Shown here: positions 14,474 to 19,128 of the stretch, piece after piece
Layout of the letters: each line of letters begins with the position of its first letter
Numbering within the stretch: the stretch's first letter is position 1
Assembly (NCBI GenBank): GCA_035701285.1
Contig: DASSNT010000020.1
Span: 1 to 19,128 of the forward strand
Source of the DNA: DASSBR01 sp035701285
GTDB lineage: Bacteria > Pseudomonadota > Gammaproteobacteria > Natronospirales > DASSBR01
Length of the DNA stretch: 19,128 nucleotides
Direction: 5' to 3'
Position numbers and translations under genes: made by a program
The notes under the pieces: generated by a model
Database searches by the model: none
The model's input: only the letters and a program-made list of their open reading frames with translations
Told to the model about the DNA's origin: nothing

Positions 14474-15961
14474 ATGAATCTCTTTCGTACCAAGCCAATC
14501 GACGCTAACGCCAGCTCCGGTTTGCGCAAGGTGCTCGGCAGCGTCGATCTGACGCTGATGGGCATCGGCTGCATTATCGGCGCCGGCATCTTCGTATTGA
14601 CAGGCCAGGCCGCGGCGCTGCACGCCGGGCCGGCAATCGTTATCTCCTTCGGTATAACGGGTATCGCCTGCGCGTTCTCCGCGCTGTCATACGCCGAACT
14701 TGCCTCGAGCATCGGCGGGTGCGGCAGCGCGTACGGATACGGCTACGCCTCCCTCGGCGAAATCGTCGGCTGGATCATCGGCTGGGACCTGCTGCTGGAA
14801 TATGGTCTCGGCGTGGCCACCGTCGCCGTCGGCTGGTCGGGCTATGTCACCGACGCGATCAAGAGCATCGGCTTTACGCTCCCGTACAGCTGGACGCATG
14901 CGCCCGGGGTGTGCGCGCCAATCGAGCCCGCGACCAATGTGATGATGACGCAGCCGCTGACCAACGTCGTCGAAACGGCGCAGCAGTGCGGCGCGGTGAA
15001 TGCGCCGGCAATTATCATTATTCTCTTGCTGGCGGTGCTGCTGGCGGTCGGGGTCAAGGAGAGCGCGCGCTTCAACGCCGTCATGGTCTGCGTCAAGCTG
15101 CTCGCGCTGCTGCTGTTCGTTGGCCTGGCGCTCACCAAGGTCAACCCCGAATTCTGGCATCCGTTCATCCCGCCGGTCGGCCCGAACCCGCTCGGCCAAA
15201 CGGCTTATGGCTGGGGCGGCATCATGACGGGCGCCGCGGTCATTTTCTTCGCCTACATCGGTTTCGACTCTGTAGCCACAGCGGCGGAGGAAACCAAGAA
15301 TCCGCAGCGCAACGTGCCGATCGGTATTCTCGGCTCACTGGTGATCTGCACGATTCTTTACATGATCGTCTCGGCGCTGCTGACCGGCGTCGTGCCGTTC
15401 AAGACGCTGAATGTGGCCTCGCCGGTTGCCAAGGCGGTGCTGGATATCGGTTATAACTGGGGCGCGGCCGCGGTCGCCATCGGCGCTATCGCCGGTTTGT
15501 CCACGGTGATGCTGGTACTGTTCTTCGGCCTCACCCGTATTCTGCTGGCGATGTCGCGCGATGGCCTGCTGCCGAACGCGGTGGCCGACGTTAATGAGAA
15601 GACGGGCACGCCGGTGCGTATCATCTATATCCTGGGTGTGCTGCTCGCAGTGGTGGCCGGCTTCACGCCGATCGACATTCTGGCGACCCTGGTCAATATC
15701 GGCACACTGGCAGCGTTCACGGTGGTCTGCGCCGGCGTGATCGTGCTGCGCTACACGAAGCCGAACATGCCGCGGCCGTTCAAGACGCCGTTGGCCCCGG
15801 TTCTGCCGGCGCTGGGTGTTCTGATCAACATCTACATCGCCGCGCATCTGCCGGGCCGCACCTGGATCGCCTTTGCAGTGTGGCTGGTGATCGGGCTCAT
15901 CGTCTACTTCCTGTACTCGTACAAGCACAGCGAACTACAGACGCAGGAAGAGTCGGCCTGA
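14474..15961 (+). CDS. APC-superfamily (cationic) amino-acid permease
   Basis: The 495-residue protein is an inner-membrane amino-acid transporter of the APC superfamily, closest by eye to the CAT/YfnA-type subgroup. The first membrane helix has the unwound substrate-binding motif GIGCIIGAGIFVLTGQAA. Later helices include FFAYIGFDSVATAAEETKNP and the cytoplasmic segment RILLAMSRDGLLPNAV, both typical of the family. Twelve or more hydrophobic segments are visible. A periplasmic loop after the third helix carries two cysteines (C147 and C172) that could form a disulfide. The substrate is not certain from sequence. AGGCGAG (14462-14468) precedes the ATG. It is a single-gene transcript with a strong terminator. 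Confidence 0.93.
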   Translation: MNLFRTKPIDANASSGLRKVLGSVDLTLMGIGCIIGAGIFVLTGQAAALHAGPAIVISFGITGIACAFSALSYAELASSIGGCGSAYGYGYASLGEIVGWIIGWDLLLEYGLGVATVAVGWSGYVTDAIKSIGFTLPYSWTHAPGVCAPIEPATNVMMTQPLTNVVETAQQCGAVNAPAIIIILLLAVLLAVGVKESARFNAVMVCVKLLALLLFVGLALTKVNPEFWHPFIPPVGPNPLGQTAYGWGGIMTGAAVIFFAYIGFDSVATAAEETKNPQRNVPIGILGSLVICTILYMIVSALLTGVVPFKTLNVASPVAKAVLDIGYNWGAAAVAIGAIAGLSTVMLVLFFGLTRILLAMSRDGLLPNAVADVNEKTGTPVRIIYILGVLLAVVAGFTPIDILATLVNIGTLAAFTVVCAGVIVLRYTKPNMPRPFKTPLAPVLPALGVLINIYIAAHLPGRTWIAFAVWLVIGLIVYFLYSYKHSELQTQEESA

Positions 15962-15983
15962 GGCTGACTGAAAGGCCTCTATG

Positions 15984-16017
15984 CGCCCCTCGCCGCGCCG
16001 CGGCGAGGGGCGTTTTT
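15984..16017 (+). terminator. Intrinsic terminator of the amino-acid permease gene
   Basis: CGCCCCTCGCCG (15984-15995) pairs perfectly over 12 bp with CGGCGAGGGGCG (16001-16012) around the loop CGCCG, and TTTTTATTT follows. It lies 22 bases after the permease stop. The convergent crcB gene ends 12 bases beyond the T-run and may share the hairpin, although on that strand no T-run follows. Confidence 0.95.
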
Positions 16018-16028
16018 ATTTCCAGGCG

Positions 16029-16403
16029 TTAACTTTGCGCCAGCCAGGCGCCGGCGAACGCAGCCAGAAAGCCCGCCACAACCGACAGCAGCGCATACGC
16101 CATCGCCCCGCCCGGCGCACCATTCCTTACCAGCACCAGGCTTTCCAGCATGTAGGTTGAGAACGTGGTAAAGCCGCCCAGGCCGCCGGTCAGCACTGCC
16201 ACCCGCAAAGCCGGGCTGATCGACGTCCGCTCGAGACTCCAGAAAAACAGGAACCCGAGCAGAAAACTGCCCAGAACATTGATTGTGAACGTCGCCACCG
16301 GCCATTCACGGCCGGCGAACGACTGGATCAGGTGGGTCAGGCCGTAACGGGCACAACATCCGGCTGCGCCGCCGATCGCGACGGCAAGATAATTCGATAG
16401 CAT
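16029..16403 (-). CDS. crcB: Fluoride ion channel CrcB/Fluc
   Basis: CrcB is a dual-topology dimeric channel that exports toxic fluoride. The 124-residue product has four hydrophobic segments. Family landmarks are GGAAGCCARYG near the start, INVLGSFLLGF with pore asparagine N42, and GGFTTFSTY, which includes the fluoride-coordinating phenylalanines F78 and F81 and the helix break that holds the central sodium. AAGGAG (16411-16416) lies seven bases before the ATG. The upstream fluoride riboswitch confirms the role. The gene is divergent from the PQQ/cupredoxin pair and convergent with the amino-acid permease. Confidence 0.97.
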   Translation of the reverse strand: MLSNYLAVAIGGAAGCCARYGLTHLIQSFAGREWPVATFTINVLGSFLLGFLFFWSLERTSISPALRVAVLTGGLGGFTTFSTYMLESLVLVRNGAPGGAMAYALLSVVAGFLAAFAGAWLAQS

Positions 16404-16409
16404 TCAACA

Positions 16410-16489
16410 ACTCCTTCCGGCTGATCTTTGTCAGGCTCAGCAGGAGTCATCAGCCCCGGTCGGGGCGGTTCAGGGCGGACTCCATCGCC
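16410..16489 (-). promoter_or_regulatory. Fluoride riboswitch (crcB motif) with ribosome-site-sequestering platform
   Basis: On the minus strand the aptamer runs from GGCGATGGAGTCCGCC (16489 down to 16474) to GCTGATGACTCCTGC (16454 down to 16440). All hallmarks are present. Stem P1 is GGAGTC (16478-16483) with GACTCC (16443-16448). Stem P2 is GCCCC-GACC-GGGGC (16453-16466). The pseudoknot is GGCG (16486-16489) with CGCC (16474-16477). The conserved GATG and CTGATG segments are intact. Downstream, ACTCCTGCTGA (16437-16447) can pair with TCAGC (16420-16424) and AGGAGT (16410-16415), the latter covering most of the crcB Shine-Dalgarno sequence. The two folds share 16443-16447 and exclude each other, so fluoride should free the ribosome site. 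No terminator U-run is present. Confidence 0.95.
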
Positions 16490-16496
16490 AGCGCGC

Positions 16497-16526
16497 AAAC
16501 TACCTCATTTTCCAATAGGGCGGCAA
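16497..16526 (-). promoter_or_regulatory. Predicted crcB promoter
   Basis: TTGCCG (16521-16526) and TAGTTT (16497-16502) on the minus strand are 18 bases apart. The predicted start, near 16490, falls right at the first base of the riboswitch aptamer, which supports the assignment although both boxes are imperfect. Confidence 0.45.
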
Positions 16527-16546
16527 GAAAAAAAGGGGGCCGGCGG

Positions 16547-16555
16547 TGCTATAGT
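16547..16555 (+). promoter_or_regulatory. Extended -10 promoter candidate for the cupredoxin-PQQ pair
   Basis: TGCTATAGT (16547-16555) fits an extended -10 element (TG-N-TATAGT). No good -35 box lies upstream; that space is an A-rich then G-rich tract. Transcription would start near 16562, about 20 bases before the preferred start of the lipoprotein gene. Confidence 0.4.
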
Positions 16556-16581
16556 AATTGCAGGAAATGCAGGTCCAGCGG

Positions 16582-17154
16582 ATGGACGCGATTAAAATCT
16601 GCAAGCTTCAATGGCTGGTTCTGGTTCCACTTGTGGCGGTGCTGCTGGTGGGCTGCGGTTATACCAAGCTGTTGCGCCCAAGCGTCCTCAAGCAGCTCAA
16701 CCCCGACGTGGTGGCACTGGTCAACGAGCTGCCGGAAGTCGATCATCCCAACGAAGCGATTCTCGGCCGTCTGTTCGTCCACGGCGGCCTGACTCATGCC
16801 GACGTCGGGGATGACGGCGTCATGCGGGCGGCCATCCGCGTACCGTTGCAGGAATACATCTGGAAACCGGCCATTATCGTCATGCCCCACGGCGGACGCC
16901 TCCAGGTCGATATCAGCAACGATGATGTCGATCATCACATGGCGTTCATGCCGAGCGACGGCGGTCGTCGGATACTCGACTTGCCAGGCCACACCCGCGG
17001 GCGGATCGAAATCAACCTGATGGAACCCGGGCTGTACTGGTTCGGCTGCCCGGTCGCGGACCATGCCGGGCGCGGGATGCTGGGGCTGATTGTCGTCAAG
17101 GGTTATGTCCCGCCCGCCGCGAGACTGGACCGTCCGCCACAGCCGCAGCCATAA
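16582..17154 (+). CDS. Cupredoxin-like lipoprotein associated with the PQQ dehydrogenase
   Basis: The 190-residue product starts with a lipoprotein signal (hydrophobic LQWLVLVPLVAVLLVGC, lipobox LVGC, lipidated C25). The C-terminal half looks like a blue-copper domain: a first histidine in NDDVDHHMAF (H118 or H119), then GLYWFGCPVADHAGRGMLG with C156, H161 and M166. This His ... Cys-x4-His-x4-Met order fits a type-1 copper site for single-electron transfer. The stop is one base from the PQQ dehydrogenase start, so the two are coupled. From memory, mycobacterial relatives next to PQQ enzymes are labelled PQQ-associated proteins. I use the ATG at 16582; an upstream ATG (16567) and TTG (16558) are possible but lie at or before the predicted transcript start. 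Confidence 0.78.
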   Translation: MDAIKICKLQWLVLVPLVAVLLVGCGYTKLLRPSVLKQLNPDVVALVNELPEVDHPNEAILGRLFVHGGLTHADVGDDGVMRAAIRVPLQEYIWKPAIIVMPHGGRLQVDISNDDVDHHMAFMPSDGGRRILDLPGHTRGRIEINLMEPGLYWFGCPVADHAGRGMLGLIVVKGYVPPAARLDRPPQPQP

Positions 17155-17155
17155 C

Positions 17156-18898
17156 ATGAAGCTATTTCGCGCCCTGCTGTTGATCGTCCTGACGGGATTG
17201 CTCGCTGGCTGCGGTTCGCTGCCGGAATACCCGCTCACCCAACACGGCAAGCCGTTCAGCGCAATGAACCAGGCGAAGGTGGGATCGGCGCCGCCGGTGA
17301 CCGCCGATGTCACCAGCGCGCGCATCGCGAGGGCGCGCAGCGAACCGCAAAACTGGCTCACTTACTACGGCGCTTACGACGCGAAGCGGTACAGTCCGCT
17401 GGACCAGATCGACACCGGCAACGTGAAGACCCTGCAGCCGGTCTGGGTCTTCCAGGCGGGTGTGATCGGCCTGATCGCAAGTCCTGCGATTTACGCGTTC
17501 GAGGCCGCGCCGATCGTGGTCGACGGCGTGATGTTCCTGTCCGGCTGGGATGGCTATGTCTGGGCGCTCGACGCGACCAGCGGCAAGTTGCTGTGGCGTT
17601 ACCGCGCGCCGATCCCGCTCGATGTGCCGTTGTGTTGCGGCAACGTGAACCGAGGCGTCGCGGTGGTGCGCGGCAAAGTATTCGTCGCGACGCCGAACGG
17701 CCATCTGGTGGCATTGGATGCAATCAACGGCGATGTCGTCTGGGAGCAGGTGTTCGCCGATGTCCGGTCGGGCGAGAGCGCGACGGCGGCACCGTTGATC
17801 GTCAAGCACGAAGTCATCGTCGGCAGTTCCGGCGGCGAGTATGGCGTTCGCGGCCACATCGACGCGTTCGACGTCCAGACCGGCACGCGGCGCTGGCGGC
17901 ACTACACGATTCCGAAGCCGGGCCAGCCGGGCTCGAAAAGCTGGCGGAAACCGGGTGCATGGGAGCGCGGCGGCGGCTCCACCTGGATTACCGGCTCCTA
18001 CGATCCGGAACTGGATCTGCTTTATTGGAGCACGGGCAACCCGTCGCCGGACTTCGACGGCGGTGCCCGCCCGGGCGCTAACCTGTTTACGGATTCGGTC
18101 ATTGCGCTGGATCCCGATACCGGAGAGCAGCGCTGGTACTACCAGTTCACGCCGCATGACGTCTGGGACTACGACGGCATCAGCGAAAACATTCTGTTCG
18201 ATCTCAACGGCCGCAAACTGCTGGCTCACTTCGACAAAAACGGCTACCTGTTTATCCTTGATCGACGCGACGGCGAGCTGGTGCGCGTGACGCCATTCGG
18301 CGCACCGACCTGGGGGGAGATCGACCGGCAAACGGGTGACGTGACAGTGCGTCTGACGCCGACGCCGCAAGGCACCGAGATCTGCCCCGGTCCCGCCGGT
18401 GCCAAGGAGTGGCCCCATGCCGCTTACAGTCCGCAGACGCGGTTGTTTTACGTGCCGACGATCGACGCGTGCGGCACCTACAAGACTTTTCCGACTCCAT
18501 TTGCAGAAGGTATGGCGTACTGGGGCGGCGACGCGCCGGTCGCGCCGTCACAGGTGCAGGGCGGCGATCTCAAGGCGATCGATCCATCCACCGGCGATGT
18601 CGTCTGGCGCTGGCACGGCAGGAACCCGATGGTGTCATCGGTGCTGGCTACTGCCGGGGGATTAGTCTTTGCCGGCGAGCCGACTGGCGAATTCAATGCG
18701 TACGATGCCCGCACCGGCCGGCTTCTCTGGCAATTTCAAACCGGCAGCGGGATACACAGCAGCCCGGTTACCTTCAGTGTGGACGGCAAGCAGTACATCG
18801 CGGTTGCGTCGGGTTGGGGCGGCTGGGTCAAAGGCTTCGCGCCGGAGCTGTACGGCGCCAGCCGTGGCGGGGCGTTGTTCGTATTCGCGCTGCCGTAA
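17156..18898 (+). CDS. Lipoprotein PQQ-dependent alcohol dehydrogenase, lanthanide-type signature
   Basis: The 580-residue product is a quinoprotein of the methanol/ethanol dehydrogenase family, an eight-bladed propeller that oxidises alcohols in the periplasm. Landmarks are the vicinal disulfide pair C160-C161 in PLCCGNVNRG, metal ligand E228 in GSSGGEYGVRG, W277 in GGGSTW stacking on PQQ, N295 in STGNPSPD, and TPHDVWDYDG with catalytic D338 and the extra D340. D340 is the residue that marks lanthanide (XoxF-like) enzymes; calcium enzymes usually have alanine or serine there. The N-terminus is a lipoprotein signal (LLAGC, C19), so the enzyme should be membrane-tethered, which is unusual. The ATG at 17156 gives this clean signal. 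It has no Shine-Dalgarno sequence and probably relies on coupling with the upstream gene. No PQQ synthesis or cytochrome gene is present. Confidence 0.92.
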   Translation: MKLFRALLLIVLTGLLAGCGSLPEYPLTQHGKPFSAMNQAKVGSAPPVTADVTSARIARARSEPQNWLTYYGAYDAKRYSPLDQIDTGNVKTLQPVWVFQAGVIGLIASPAIYAFEAAPIVVDGVMFLSGWDGYVWALDATSGKLLWRYRAPIPLDVPLCCGNVNRGVAVVRGKVFVATPNGHLVALDAINGDVVWEQVFADVRSGESATAAPLIVKHEVIVGSSGGEYGVRGHIDAFDVQTGTRRWRHYTIPKPGQPGSKSWRKPGAWERGGGSTWITGSYDPELDLLYWSTGNPSPDFDGGARPGANLFTDSVIALDPDTGEQRWYYQFTPHDVWDYDGISENILFDLNGRKLLAHFDKNGYLFILDRRDGELVRVTPFGAPTWGEIDRQTGDVTVRLTPTPQGTEICPGPAGAKEWPHAAYSPQTRLFYVPTIDACGTYKTFPTPFAEGMAYWGGDAPVAPSQVQGGDLKAIDPSTGDVVWRWHGRNPMVSSVLATAGGLVFAGEPTGEFNAYDARTGRLLWQFQTGSGIHSSPVTFSVDGKQYIAVASGWGGWVKGFAPELYGASRGGALFVFALP

Positions 18899-18976
18899 CG
18901 GGCGCATCAAGGCCAGGCGTACATGCCGCTGGCGACGGCTTGAATACTCTCACTATCTGAAAATACGCGGCGTGGT

Positions 18977-19128
18977 TCAGCGCCTGACGGGGCGCTTGGC
19001 GAGCTTGCGCTGCAACGTGCGCCGGTGCATGTTCAACGCCCGTGCGGTAGCCGAGATATTGCCGTCGTGCGATTGCAGTACGCGTTGGATGTGCTCCCAT
19101 TCCAGCCGGCGCACCGAAGGCGGTTCCT
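18977..19128 (-). CDS. RegA/PrrA/RoxR-type response regulator, C-terminal end (partial)
   Basis: The minus-strand frame entering at the right edge encodes the last 49 residues of a protein and stops at TGA (18977-18979). It contains RRLEWEHIQRVLQSHDGN, ISATARALNMHRRTLQRKLA and KRPVRR. This is the Fis-like helix-turn-helix of the RegA/PrrA/ActR/RoxR regulators, which respond to respiratory redox state through a RegB/PrrB-type kinase. The receiver domain lies outside the window. The gene is convergent with the PQQ dehydrogenase; the 78 bases between them show no clear terminator. In related bacteria such regulators control respiratory and alcohol-oxidation genes, so a link is possible but unproven. 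Confidence 0.9.
   Translation of the reverse strand, partial: EPPSVRRLEWEHIQRVLQSHDGNISATARALNMHRRTLQRKLAKRPVRR

Noticed and set aside
17162..18418. 418-codon open frame antisense to the PQQ dehydrogenase
   Set aside because: Shadow of the high-GC coding strand, with Arg/Ala/Asp-rich composition and no domain.
1..19128. CRISPR array, tRNA, rRNA, prophage or insertion sequence
   Set aside because: No regularly spaced direct repeats, cloverleaf-like sequences, integrase or transposase motifs were found on either strand.

Overview
The window is about 19 kb of GC-rich, densely coded proteobacterial chromosome. The order infB-rbfA-truB-rpsO-pnp, dksA next to gluQ, and a RegA/PrrA-type regulator point to a gammaproteobacterium. 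The exact order is uncertain, because no rRNA or other species marker is present. I saw no tRNA, rRNA, CRISPR array, transposase or phage gene.

Left part (1-4185, + strand): the translation and RNA-decay operon. It runs from the 3' end of infB through rbfA, truB, rpsO and pnp. A 117-bp inverted-repeat element lies between infB and rbfA. A good sigma70-type promoter precedes rpsO, and a strong hairpin follows pnp.

Middle part (4310-10450): on the minus strand lie acs (acetyl-CoA synthetase) and a YheT-type alpha/beta hydrolase, separated by a hairpin repeat. Divergent from acs is a DUF2306 membrane protein. Next comes the minus-strand pair dksA-gluQ. Divergent from dksA is a small exported DUF4168 protein.

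Efflux operon (10496-13696, - strand): membrane fusion protein, ABC ATPase and MacB-type permease, with overlapping stop and start codons. No outer-membrane channel gene is in view. Upstream are an RRM RNA-binding protein with its own intrinsic terminator and structured leader, and divergently an APC-superfamily amino-acid transporter ending in a strong terminator.

Right part (16029-19128): the most interesting region. A crcB (Fluc) fluoride channel is preceded by a complete fluoride riboswitch whose expression platform can be read by eye: the 3' strand of aptamer stem P1 can instead pair with the crcB Shine-Dalgarno sequence. Divergently transcribed are a cupredoxin-like lipoprotein with a C-x4-H-x4-M copper-ligand pattern and, one base further on, a lipoprotein PQQ-dependent alcohol dehydrogenase. 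The dehydrogenase carries the D-Y-D signature of lanthanide-dependent (XoxF-like) enzymes. The pair suggests a membrane-tethered PQQ dehydrogenase that passes electrons to a blue-copper protein in place of the usual cytochrome c. The window ends in the DNA-binding C-terminus of a RegA/PrrA/RoxR-type redox response regulator on the minus strand.
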